This document shows, piece after piece, positions 1 to 6,915 of a DNA stretch of 42,401 nt; the first letter of the stretch is position 1; each line of letters opens with the position of its first letter. The position numbers and the translations under genes were made by a program. The notes beneath the pieces are model-generated. The model worked only from the letters and a program-made list of their open reading frames with translations. It did not search any database and was not told where the DNA came from. The DNA is from HGM04593 sp045646965. GTDB taxonomy: Bacteria > Bacteroidota > Bacteroidia > Bacteroidales > Bacteroidaceae. The stretch is from positions 1 through 42,401 of the forward strand of contig JAZRLR010000035.1 of NCBI GenBank assembly GCA_045646965.1, in the 5' to 3' direction.

Positions 1-89
1 GTGATGCGGCACATCACAGGCACAAGCCCGTTCTTTTTCGGGGCATTGCGTTTGAGATAGAATAATACTCTGAAAGTGCTTCTGCTCAT
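1..89 (-). CDS. Tyrosine recombinase (phage/ICE integrase), N-terminal fragment
   Basis: Read on the minus strand from an ATG at 87-89, the sequence gives about 29 residues starting MSRSTFRVLFYLKRN and continuing through PKKNGLVPVMCRIT to the window edge. This is the typical start of Bacteroidetes integrases: an arm-type DNA-binding domain with the pattern FYLKRN...G..PV.CRIT. The catalytic domain (R..H..R..Y) would lie outside the window, so activity cannot be judged. Such enzymes move conjugative or mobilizable elements and usually sit at an element end, so an element probably continues to the left. No other long frame on either strand competes here. The family call is recognition from a short fragment; the frame and start are seen directly. 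Confidence 0.8.
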   Translation of the reverse strand, partial: MSRSTFRVLFYLKRNAPKKNGLVPVMCRI

Positions 90-108
90 AACTCTACTTT
101 TTTGTTTG

Positions 109-116
109 CGAAATTA
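109..116 (-). promoter_or_regulatory. Putative -7 box of the recombinase
   Basis: On the minus strand this reads TAATTTCG, a match to the Bacteroidetes -7 variant TAnnTTCG, about 20 nt upstream of the recombinase ATG. No clear -33 TTTG is seen at the usual spacing. Confidence 0.4.
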
Positions 117-302
117 TTACTTGTAGAGTTGAGTGACGGTAGGCAAAACACAGCGTATCGGTGCAAAAGAATCAGCCGAAGCGAAACAGGAACGAAGATA
201 TGAGAAATTTTCCTATATTTGCAACTGCAATCGCTTAACAAATATTGCTATTCAATCAGTTACAGCAACCAATATACTCCATTGAAATCAAGAATCAAAG
301 TA

Positions 303-365
303 ATGGTATAGTAACGAAACTTTGTCATTTCTTGGCTTTTCATCGGCATTTGATGGTATTGTAAC
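303..365. repeat. Imperfect direct repeat pair, 50-bp period
   Basis: ATGGTATAGTAAC at 303-315 and ATGGTATTGTAAC at 353-365 differ at one base and are exactly 50 bp apart. Both are followed by a CTTGGC word (331-336 and 369-374) at different distances. Located beside a recombinase gene, they could be recombinase arm or core sites, but this is untested. Confidence 0.5.
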
Positions 366-441
366 ATCTTGGCAAATACTGTTAAATGGCTAACAGACAA
401 CATTCTTTCCCCATTTCGCACTCACTTTCGCTCGTTTGTTG

Positions 442-449
442 TATCTTTG
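442..449 (+). promoter_or_regulatory. -7 box of the EamA transporter gene
   Basis: TATCTTTG matches TAnnTTTG exactly and lies 21 bp before the ATG at 470. It argues for the start at 470 rather than the in-frame ATG at 386, which is upstream of this promoter. Confidence 0.55.
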
Positions 450-469
450 CACAAGAAATTGAAAAGGGA

Positions 470-1375
470 ATGGACAGAGGAAATATAAAAGGGCATTTAG
501 CCTGTTTCGCGGCGTACGTTATCTTCGGGCTGAATATCATAGTTACAAAGAATATTATGGCGCCGACAATCATTTCGCCTATGGCGCTTTTCTGTCTGCG
601 CTCACTTGGTGCAGGCGTTCTCTTCTGGCTCACCTCGCTCTTTGTAAAAAAAGAGCGTGTGGCAAAGCGCGACTTCATTCAAATCTTTGCAGCGGCGATA
701 CTCGGTTTTTTCCTCACGCAGATAACTTTTCTCGTAGGTATAAGCCACATAACACCTATGGATTGCGGAGTTATGACATCGCTCTCGCCCATATACACTA
801 TGTTTATCGCAGCCATAGTGCTCAAAGAACCCATTACGTTTAAAAAGGCAGGCGGCGTGCTCATAAGCCTGGCGGGTGTGCTATTTCTTATTTTCAATAG
901 CGTAACATCGGGCAGCGGGGCACAGGAGACACAGCCTCTAGGTGTCTTCCTCATCTTTCTCAACGGCTTCTGTTTCTCGGTCTACCTGGGAGTGTTCAAG
1001 CCGCTGATTATGCGCTATTCGCCCGTGACATTTATGAAGTGGATTTTCCTCTTTTCGTCACTTCTGTCACTGCCCTTTGCAGGTGGTGAGCTTGCGAGAG
1101 TAGACTACGCAGCTTTGCAGCCACAGTTCATTGCCGAGGTTCTCTTTGCCGTGGTATGTTCTACATTCATCACCTATTTCCTCATTCCGGTGGGGCAGAG
1201 GCTGCTGCGACCTACGCTTGTGAGTATGTACTCCTATATGCAGCCCATAGTTGCGACAGCGGTGAGTATATGCATAGGTATGGACACCCTCGGCTGGAAG
1301 AAAATAGTTGCAGCGATAACCGTGTTTGCCGGCGTTGTGCTTGTAAACTTCAGCAAAGCGGCAAAGCGAGGCTGA
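470..1375 (+). CDS. EamA-family (drug/metabolite superfamily) transporter
   Basis: A 301-residue integral membrane protein with about ten hydrophobic segments arranged as two EamA repeats. The first repeat begins MDRGNIKGHLACFAAYVIFG and the second begins near PLGVFLIFLNGFCFSVYLGV. Family members export small metabolites or amino acids; the substrate here cannot be read from sequence. An in-frame ATG at 386 would add 28 residues but lies before a good -7 box, so 470 is preferred. A second EamA protein at 27696-28601 shares the early GLNI.VTK motif, so the two belong to the same subfamily. Confidence 0.85.
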   Translation: MDRGNIKGHLACFAAYVIFGLNIIVTKNIMAPTIISPMALFCLRSLGAGVLFWLTSLFVKKERVAKRDFIQIFAAAILGFFLTQITFLVGISHITPMDCGVMTSLSPIYTMFIAAIVLKEPITFKKAGGVLISLAGVLFLIFNSVTSGSGAQETQPLGVFLIFLNGFCFSVYLGVFKPLIMRYSPVTFMKWIFLFSSLLSLPFAGGELARVDYAALQPQFIAEVLFAVVCSTFITYFLIPVGQRLLRPTLVSMYSYMQPIVATAVSICIGMDTLGWKKIVAAITVFAGVVLVNFSKAAKRG

Positions 1376-1383
1376 CAGGCGAT

Positions 1384-1414
1384 TTTGCAGTTTGCAATAT
1401 AATTTGTAACTTTA
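1384..1414 (+). promoter_or_regulatory. Bacteroidetes promoter of the Pmp3/NifX-like operon
   Basis: TTTG at 1384-1387, a 19-nt spacer and TAACTTTA at 1407-1414 fit TTTG-N19-TAnnTTTG with one mismatch. The start of transcription should fall near 1420, leaving a short leader before the ATG at 1442. Confidence 0.6.
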
Positions 1415-1441
1415 CACAAAATAAACTTTTAATAAAATAAT

Positions 1442-1597
1442 ATGTCACTGATAAGAGCTCTTTTAGCAATATTTTTCCCTCCCTTGGCAGTGATTGACAA
1501 GGGTTGCGGTTCGTTGCTCATTGTGTTTCTGCTCACTATGTGCGGGTGGATTCCGGGTGTCATTGCAGCATTGGTAATTTTGAATAACGACAGATAA
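1442..1597 (+). CDS. Pmp3/YqaE (UPF0057)-like small membrane protein
   Basis: A 51-residue protein starting MSLIRALLAIFFPPLAVIDK and ending ALVILNNDR. It has two hydrophobic segments (about residues 3-18 and 22-45) joined by a glycine-containing turn, with the FPPLAV and GWIPGVIAA motifs that define the Pmp3/YqaE proteolipid family. Known members are small inner-membrane proteins linked to salt or cold stress and membrane potential; exact function is unsettled. The stop TAA overlaps the ATG of the next gene by one base (TAATG), which suggests translational coupling. It is easily missed because of its length. Confidence 0.8.
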   Translation: MSLIRALLAIFFPPLAVIDKGCGSLLIVFLLTMCGWIPGVIAALVILNNDR

Positions 1598-1950
1598 TGA
1601 AAATAGCAGTACCTACACGCGATAATATGGTCGATAACCACTTTGGACATTGCGACCACTACACAATTTTCACCGTCACCGATGGTGTTGTCAAGATGAA
1701 AGAGATTCTCCCCTCGCCGCAGGGATGCGGTTGCAAGTCGGGGATTGTTTTTGTGCTCCGCCAAAAAGGGGTTGAGGTTATGCTTGCCGGAAATATGGGC
1801 GAGGGCGCAAGAAATGTCCTTGAGTCGAACGATATAAAAGTTGTGCGCGGACAGAGCGGCAACATAGACGACCTGGTGAGAGCCTATCTCGATGGCAAGA
1901 TAAGCGATTCGGGCGAGGGATGCCATCACCACGAGTGCCACGGTGAATAA
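1597..1950 (+). CDS. NifX/NifB-like dinitrogenase cofactor-binding domain protein
   Basis: A 117-residue single-domain protein of the dinitrogenase iron-molybdenum cofactor family (Nitro_FeMo-Co). It starts MKIAVPTRDNMVDNHFGHCD, with the usual opening strand and HFG.C motif, has a Cys-rich GCGCKSGI turn near residues 43-50, and ends in a His-rich tail (EGCHHHECHGE) that may bind metal. No other nif gene is visible, and such stand-alone proteins are common in anaerobes without nitrogen fixation, where they probably carry or sense iron-sulfur or molybdenum clusters. It overlaps the Pmp3-like gene by one base and precedes a hypothetical gene by 14 bp. Confidence 0.85.
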   Translation: MKIAVPTRDNMVDNHFGHCDHYTIFTVTDGVVKMKEILPSPQGCGCKSGIVFVLRQKGVEVMLAGNMGEGARNVLESNDIKVVRGQSGNIDDLVRAYLDGKISDSGEGCHHHECHGE

Positions 1951-1964
1951 TACAAAGAATACAA

Positions 1965-2534
1965 ATGGAAAAGAATATATTATCCGAATATCTTCAATCA
2001 TTTGAAAACAAGCTCTTCAAGGAGCTCACACAACTCTGCTCGCAATACATAAAATTCGACGGGGCACTGCCTGCTGCGCAAGACGTGGAGGAGCGCTGGA
2101 ACACCCTCTTGCCCGAGTATATGGCCGACGCCGTGCCGCAGATAAGCGATTACCCCACAGTGTCGCTCGCCTGGGCAGGGTATGTGGGTATGGCCGTTGC
2201 ACACGACTGGGACAGCGACTGGGCAAGCCTCAAGGAACGCCCCTACAAGGAGTTCTATGGCGCGCAAGGCTTCGACGATATGGACGAGCACATTGTGCAG
2301 GAGATTCTGGGCATATCGTTGCTCTCGCAAGAGGCACAGGAAATTGAGGAAATGATGCGACGCATAGCCTCACAGGCCCTCACACTCATACGCCGCGAGA
2401 ATATAGAACCGCAGAGCCCCGCAGCGTTCTACGCCTACACAAAAGCCGTGAATGTGATATTCCGCATCGGAGCAGGAATGGAACTTCTGCGCTTGGGATA
2501 CAAATATGAAAAAGTAAATCTACCCGTTTGTTGA
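1965..2534 (+). CDS. Conserved hypothetical protein, helical
   Basis: A 189-residue protein I do not recognise as a named family. It looks soluble and largely helical, has no signal peptide, and contains a tryptophan-rich stretch around residues 64-92 (LAWAGYVGMAVAHDWDSDWA) that is mildly hydrophobic. It lies 14 bp after the NifX-like gene and ends 2 bp before the ATG of the HD-domain gene, so it is very probably co-transcribed with both. The acidic composition and codon use match its neighbours. The start ATG at 1965 is the first in frame after the preceding stop. Confidence 0.7.
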   Translation: MEKNILSEYLQSFENKLFKELTQLCSQYIKFDGALPAAQDVEERWNTLLPEYMADAVPQISDYPTVSLAWAGYVGMAVAHDWDSDWASLKERPYKEFYGAQGFDDMDEHIVQEILGISLLSQEAQEIEEMMRRIASQALTLIRRENIEPQSPAAFYAYTKAVNVIFRIGAGMELLRLGYKYEKVNLPVC

Positions 2535-2536
2535 TT

Positions 2537-3160
2537 ATGAGCGAGAAACTTTTGCAAAAGGCAATATACATTGCCGAAAAGGCACACTGCGGACAGCTCG
2601 ACAAAAGCGGTTGCCCCTACATAGAACACGTAATGAGAGTAATGGAGGCCGGTGTTACAATCGACGAGAAGATTGCGGGAGTTCTGCACGATGTGATAGA
2701 GGACTCCGACTGGACAGCCGAGGCTCTTGCAGCCGAGGGCTTTCCCCCGCACATAGTAACAGCCTTGCGTCACTTGACACACCTGCCCGAAAAGGAGTCA
2801 TACGAGGAGTATATCGCCCGTGTAAAAAAGAACTCGCTTGCCGTAGCCGTCAAGCTCAATGACCTCACCGACAATATGGATATACGCCGCCTTCCTTATC
2901 TCTCCGACAAGGATGTGAAGCGCCTCAAACGCTACCTGAAAGCCTACAAAAAGCTGAAAGGGGAGCCTGTCTATTCACAAGAAGCGGCAAAAGCCGAGTA
3001 CCCCAACGCCTACAAGCAATGGGAAGCCGACGAGGATGCCGAGCTGCGCAATTTCGTGGCCGAGCAGCTCTCATTCGACGAGATTGCCGAGCATTTTCAG
3101 CGCAAACGCGGCGCAATAATTTCCCGCATTAAACATCTTAAAATAGGGGAGGGGGAGTAA
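2537..3160 (+). CDS. HD-domain (RelA/SpoT hydrolase-like) protein with C-terminal HTH-like region
   Basis: A 207-residue protein. Residues about 1-135 form an HD phosphohydrolase domain of the RelA/SpoT hydrolase type: YIEHVMRV, then GVLHDVIEDSDW with the metal-binding His-Asp, then VKLNDLTDNMD in place of the usual VKLADR..NM. No synthetase domain follows. Residues about 155-203 look like a small helical DNA-binding module (DEDAELRNFVAEQLSFDEIA, then GAIISRIKHLKI), similar to Myb/SANT-like or sigma-4-like tails. It could be a small alarmone hydrolase or act on another nucleotide. A TTG at 2528 would extend it by three residues; the ATG at 2537 is preferred. A strong terminator follows. Confidence 0.75.
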   Translation: MSEKLLQKAIYIAEKAHCGQLDKSGCPYIEHVMRVMEAGVTIDEKIAGVLHDVIEDSDWTAEALAAEGFPPHIVTALRHLTHLPEKESYEEYIARVKKNSLAVAVKLNDLTDNMDIRRLPYLSDKDVKRLKRYLKAYKKLKGEPVYSQEAAKAEYPNAYKQWEADEDAELRNFVAEQLSFDEIAEHFQRKRGAIISRIKHLKIGEGE

Positions 3161-3181
3161 TCTCTCACACCCGATACAAGA

Positions 3182-3215
3182 AAGCAAAAGGCTGCCCACG
3201 GGCAGCCTTTTGCTT
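3182..3215. terminator. Bidirectional intrinsic terminator
   Basis: A near-perfect 16-bp inverted repeat, AAGCAAAAGGCTGCCC with GGGCAGCCTTTTGCTT, lies between the convergent HD-domain and aminotransferase genes. Its A-rich and T-rich outer arms can end transcripts from both strands. Confidence 0.8.
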
Positions 3216-3238
3216 GTGTTTATAGGACTTTTATAATT

Positions 3239-4444
3239 TTATTTAGCATCTACGCGACCGGGATACTGCTCAAGAGCCTTGCCCAAGATATGTATCGCAC
3301 GTTTGAGGTCGGCTTTGTCAATGGCATAAGCTATGCGCACCTCGTTCTTGCCATAACCCTCGTCAGAATAAAAACCCGACGCCGGAGCCATCATAATAGT
3401 CTCGCCCTCGTACTGAAAATCGGTGAGACACCACTCGCAGAACTTGTCGCTATCGTCGATAGGCAAGCGCGCAACCGTGTAGAACGCACCCATAGGAATA
3501 GGAGAATAAACTCCGGGCAATTTATTGAGTTCATCGATGAGACAATTGCGACGCTCTATGTACTTCTCATAAGTATTTATTGCGTAGGAGCGGGGCGCGT
3601 CGAGTGAGGCCTCGGCAGCTATCTGTCCCAGCAAAGGAGGGCTCAAACGTGCCTGACAGAACTTCATAACCGCTTGACGCACAGCCTTGTTTTTTGTAAT
3701 AAGAGCACCAATGCGCAAACCGCACTCCGAGTAGCGCTTCGACACAGAGTCTATGAGCACCACATTCTCTTCGATGCCCTCGAGGTGACACGCCGAGATA
3801 TAGGGCGAGCCTGTATAAATAAACTCGCGGTAAACCTCGTCGGAGAAAAGGAAGAGATTGTGCTTCTTCACAAGGTCTCTTATTCGATTCATCTCGCTGC
3901 GGGTGTACAGATAACCTGTGGGGTTATTGGGGTTACATATAAGAATACCGCGTGTGCGCTCGTTTATAAGCTCCTCGAAACGCTCCATAGGAGGCAAAGC
4001 AAACGACTCCTCAATGGTTGAGCGTATGGGACGAATTACAGCACCCGCAGATATCGCAAACGCCATATAGTTGGCATAAGCGGGCTCGGGGACAATAATC
4101 TCGTCACCGGGGTTCAGGCAGGTCATAAAAGCAAAAAGCACAGCCTCGGAACCACCTGCAGTTACGATAATATCGTCGGGCTTGAGTTTAATCTGGTATT
4201 GGTCGTAATATCCCACAAGTTTCTCGCGCAACGACAGAAAGCCGTCGCTGGGGCTATATTCCAAAATCTTGCGGTCGATTTTCTTTATCGCATCAATTGC
4301 AACCTCGGGAGAATCAAGGTCGGGCTGTCCTATATTAAGGTGATATACTTTTATACCGCGTTCCTTGGCCTCGTTGGCATAAGGCGCCAACTTTCTAATG
4401 GGCGACGACGGCATAAGTATAGCTCTTTCTGATAATTCCGGCAT
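3239..4444 (-). CDS. PLP-dependent aminotransferase, class I/II (aspartate aminotransferase-like)
   Basis: A 401-residue fold-type I aminotransferase. Visible landmarks are the HLNIGQPDLDSP motif at the amino end, the TAGGSEAVLFA turn, CNPNNPTGYLYTR with the conserved Asn near 170-177, SDEVYREF with the Asp that pairs with the cofactor ring, and SVSKRYSECGLRIG, where Lys236 should form the Schiff base with pyridoxal phosphate. The second conserved Arg lies near the KNEVRIAYA segment. Family members transfer amino groups between aspartate, tyrosine or alanine and 2-oxoglutarate; the exact substrate is not decided by sequence. It converges on the HD-domain gene across a shared terminator. Confidence 0.9.
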   Translation of the reverse strand: MPELSERAILMPSSPIRKLAPYANEAKERGIKVYHLNIGQPDLDSPEVAIDAIKKIDRKILEYSPSDGFLSLREKLVGYYDQYQIKLKPDDIIVTAGGSEAVLFAFMTCLNPGDEIIVPEPAYANYMAFAISAGAVIRPIRSTIEESFALPPMERFEELINERTRGILICNPNNPTGYLYTRSEMNRIRDLVKKHNLFLFSDEVYREFIYTGSPYISACHLEGIEENVVLIDSVSKRYSECGLRIGALITKNKAVRQAVMKFCQARLSPPLLGQIAAEASLDAPRSYAINTYEKYIERRNCLIDELNKLPGVYSPIPMGAFYTVARLPIDDSDKFCEWCLTDFQYEGETIMMAPASGFYSDEGYGKNEVRIAYAIDKADLKRAIHILGKALEQYPGRVDAK

Positions 4445-4473
4445 ATAAATCCTTATTTGTAAAAGTTAGGCTG

Positions 4474-4481
4474 CAAATGTA
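4474..4481 (-). promoter_or_regulatory. -7 box of the aminotransferase gene
   Basis: The minus strand reads TACATTTG, an exact TAnnTTTG match about 30 bp before the aminotransferase ATG. No convincing -33 box is seen at 19-21 nt. Confidence 0.5.
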
Positions 4482-4735
4482 TAAAAATTATCTCACTTTT
4501 TATATTTTTCAACCAAAAAACCGCTCTCCTATTATTATACCCCTATTCGTGGATAATAAATATTATGTTTAATATGATTTTTTAATTTATTATCTCCTCC
4601 ACCTTTCATTTGAAAAAACAGAATATTGCGACAGATTCAGGGCACGAAGAAAAAGTCAGAGAAACAGACGGTAATCTCCGACTATGATATGCGCGATATC
4701 TTCAATTTAAATAAAGTGAGATTTCCTGCTCACAT

Positions 4736-5665
4736 TTACAGGAATTTCAGTTCGGCTACGGCGGCGAGAAAATTTTTAAGGTTGCCGCTTTTCATAATCT
4801 TTTTATAAGGCTTACGTCCGAGCAACGGCTCGCTGTATTCCCAAAAGGTGCGCATCTTCGAGAGCATCTGTGCATCGCCTTTTAAAATTCTCGAATAGTC
4901 GTCCATCAGCGCACTGTGCAATTTAAGCATCGAAGCGATGCGGCGACTTGCGTCCCACTCACATCCCTCGGCATACTCTGCGGCGAGCGACGGGCAGCCG
5001 AGTAAACCGCGCCCAATCATTATACCTTTCAATGCGGGAAAATCCTCTTCTATGCGGTGTATATCCTCGAGTGTGCAAACGTCGCCGTTGTATATCACGG
5101 GGTGCTCACACACTTTGTACAATTGAGCGAAAGCCTCGATGTCGGCCGTGCCTTTGTATTGCTGAACGCCTGTGCGCGGATGCAATGTAACGTGTTTAAG
5201 TTCAACTGCATTCAGCATTTTTATGATATTTTCAGCCTCGGTTGTATCTTCCCACCCCAGACGCATTTTCACCGAAAAACAGAGGCCTGCGTGTGCCTTT
5301 ACACCCTCTAAAACATCGGCCACCACGTCGGGACGGGCAAGTATTCCGCACCCCTTTCCGTGCTTTGCCTGTAATGGAAAAGGACACCCCATATTAAGGT
5401 CAATTTCCTTGTAACCAAGCTCTTCTACCCTGCCCACAAGATACTCGAAATCCTTTCGGCCTGCAAAGATTATCTGCGGCACAACAGGGGTACCTGCATT
5501 ATTTTCGGGGGCAATGTCACGCACATCTTTTGAACGTATTCCGCCCGCCTCGAAACGCACAAAAGGGGTGTAATAACACTCTACACCACCTATCAGTTTA
5601 TGGTGCAAACGGCGGTATACATCGTCGGTATATCCCTGTAAAGGAGCAAAGTAAACAGGCTTCAT
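4736..5665 (-). CDS. tRNA-dihydrouridine synthase (Dus family)
   Basis: A 309-residue flavin-dependent TIM-barrel enzyme that reduces uridine to dihydrouridine in tRNA. Recognisable parts are the opening YFAPLQGYTDDVYRR, PQIIFAGRKDFEY, LNMGCPFP with catalytic Cys94, the KMRLGWEDT strand, TLHPRTG and YNGDVCTLEDI phosphate-binding segments, and GRGLLGCPSL. The length suits the family. The ATG at 5663-5665 is chosen over the TTG directly before it. Which of the bacterial Dus subfamilies it belongs to cannot be settled by eye. Confidence 0.92.
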   Translation of the reverse strand: MKPVYFAPLQGYTDDVYRRLHHKLIGGVECYYTPFVRFEAGGIRSKDVRDIAPENNAGTPVVPQIIFAGRKDFEYLVGRVEELGYKEIDLNMGCPFPLQAKHGKGCGILARPDVVADVLEGVKAHAGLCFSVKMRLGWEDTTEAENIIKMLNAVELKHVTLHPRTGVQQYKGTADIEAFAQLYKVCEHPVIYNGDVCTLEDIHRIEEDFPALKGIMIGRGLLGCPSLAAEYAEGCEWDASRRIASMLKLHSALMDDYSRILKGDAQMLSKMRTFWEYSEPLLGRKPYKKIMKSGNLKNFLAAVAELKFL

Positions 5666-5710
5666 CAAGTGGAAATGGGATTATTCTGTAATAACATTTT
5701 TTCGCTAATG

Positions 5711-5718
5711 CAAATTTA
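5711..5718 (-). promoter_or_regulatory. -7 box of the dus gene
   Basis: The minus strand reads TAAATTTG, an exact TAnnTTTG match 45 bp upstream of the dus ATG. Confidence 0.5.
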
Positions 5719-5783
5719 GTAAAATATAGCCTTCGGGAGTGCGAAAATGTAAGAAATTTCGCAACAAACTCACTTTAATACAC

Positions 5784-5791
5784 TATATTTG
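5784..5791 (+). promoter_or_regulatory. -7 box of the nucleotidyltransferase-wzi operon
   Basis: TATATTTG matches TAnnTTTG and lies 23 bp before the ATG at 5815. A TTTCG word at 5757-5761 may serve as a weak -33 element. It is divergent from the dus promoter. Confidence 0.5.
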
Positions 5792-5814
5792 CATATTATT
5801 AAATTAGGAAGAGA

Positions 5815-6912
5815 ATGAAAGATACCTCGGTCATAGGAATGTTCTTCGAGCTTATCCGCTTGGGAATAGGCACAGCAGAGAAAATGCAATCTGTCCCCAC
5901 TGCGCAGGAATGGGAGCAGATTTATGAAATATCGCAAAAGCAGACTCTCTTGGGCATCGCTTTCTCGGGTATCGAAAAGCTCTCGGCCGAGCAGCGCCCA
6001 CCAAAGCAACTCCTGCTCACCTGGTACAATTACTGCCAGAAGATAAAAGCCGCAAATGAAAAGCTAAACATTCAGGCGATTGCCATAGCTGGGAAATTCC
6101 GCGAGGAAGGTTTCCGCAATACAATCCTGAAGGGACAAGGCATTGCCGCGCTCTACGACAACCCCTTGCGACGCACCCCCGGCGACGTGGACATCTGGCT
6201 CGAGGGCGGCACAGAGAAAATCCTCGCCTATGTGAAACAGTTCTTCCCCGACTGCAACGCCGTGTATCACCACGTCGATTTCCCCATATACAAACACCCC
6301 GAAATTGAGATACACTTCACCCCGTCGTGGATGTACAACTATTTCACAAACCGCCGCCTGCAAAAATACTTTGCGCAGCAGAGCGAGGCTATGTTTACAA
6401 ACAGCGTAACCTTTGAGGGGTGCGAGGGATATATAAACGCCCCCACCCTTGCCTTTAACCGCATCTACATACTGCTGCACATTTACCGTCATCTTTTTCA
6501 GGAAGGTATAGGACTGCGCCAGCTACTCGACTACTACTACGTTCTAGCACAAGGCTTCACCCACGAGGAGAAAGCCGAAACCGTGGGCCTGCTCAAGCGA
6601 TTCAGAATGAAGCGTTTCGCAGGTGCCGTCACCTATATACTCGAGAAGTTCTTTGCAATGGACGAGAAGTATCGCCTTGTGGAGCCGCTGGAGAAAGAGG
6701 GAGAGAAATTGCTCAAGGAGATACTTGTTTCGGGCAACTTCGGCAAGTATAACCCCGTCTACAGCAACGACGTGAGCGACTCGCTTGTGAGCCGCGCAAT
6801 TACCCGCACTAAATACAACCTGCAGTTTATGTGGAGTTACCCGAGCGAGATTTTCGCAGCTCCTCTCTTTCGTATGTGGCACCACTTCTGGATGAAGAAA
6901 ACAAACAAGTAA
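5815..6912 (+). CDS. Nucleotidyltransferase family protein (NTP_transf_5-like)
   Basis: A 365-residue protein with the core of the uncharacterised nucleotidyltransferase family: ILKGQGIAALYDNPLRR (Lys106) followed by TPGDVDIWLEG, where Asp124 and Asp126 are the likely metal ligands, then the strand EIEIHFTPSW. The carboxyl half is helical. Members occur in surface polysaccharide, lasso-peptide and natural-product loci; the substrate is generally unknown. Here it precedes the Wzi-family gene by only 3 bp and heads a run that includes a GDP-mannose-forming enzyme, so a role in capsule or surface glycan assembly is plausible but inferred. Confidence 0.85.
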   Translation: MKDTSVIGMFFELIRLGIGTAEKMQSVPTAQEWEQIYEISQKQTLLGIAFSGIEKLSAEQRPPKQLLLTWYNYCQKIKAANEKLNIQAIAIAGKFREEGFRNTILKGQGIAALYDNPLRRTPGDVDIWLEGGTEKILAYVKQFFPDCNAVYHHVDFPIYKHPEIEIHFTPSWMYNYFTNRRLQKYFAQQSEAMFTNSVTFEGCEGYINAPTLAFNRIYILLHIYRHLFQEGIGLRQLLDYYYVLAQGFTHEEKAETVGLLKRFRMKRFAGAVTYILEKFFAMDEKYRLVEPLEKEGEKLLKEILVSGNFGKYNPVYSNDVSDSLVSRAITRTKYNLQFMWSYPSEIFAAPLFRMWHHFWMKKTNK

Positions 6913-6915
6913 TCT

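Larger units (their letters stand above)
90..441. other. Gene-free junction region with orphan promoter and direct repeat
   Basis: About 350 bases lie between the recombinase start and the transporter promoter, and I see no gene on either strand. The region contains a clean TATATTTG box on the plus strand at 214-221 with no frame after it (the first downstream ATG meets a stop after two codons), and two copies of a 13-base word at 303-315 and 353-365. Because the recombinase lies on one side and a chromosomal-type gene on the other, an attachment junction could sit here; that is inference. No tRNA remnant is visible. Confidence 0.5.
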
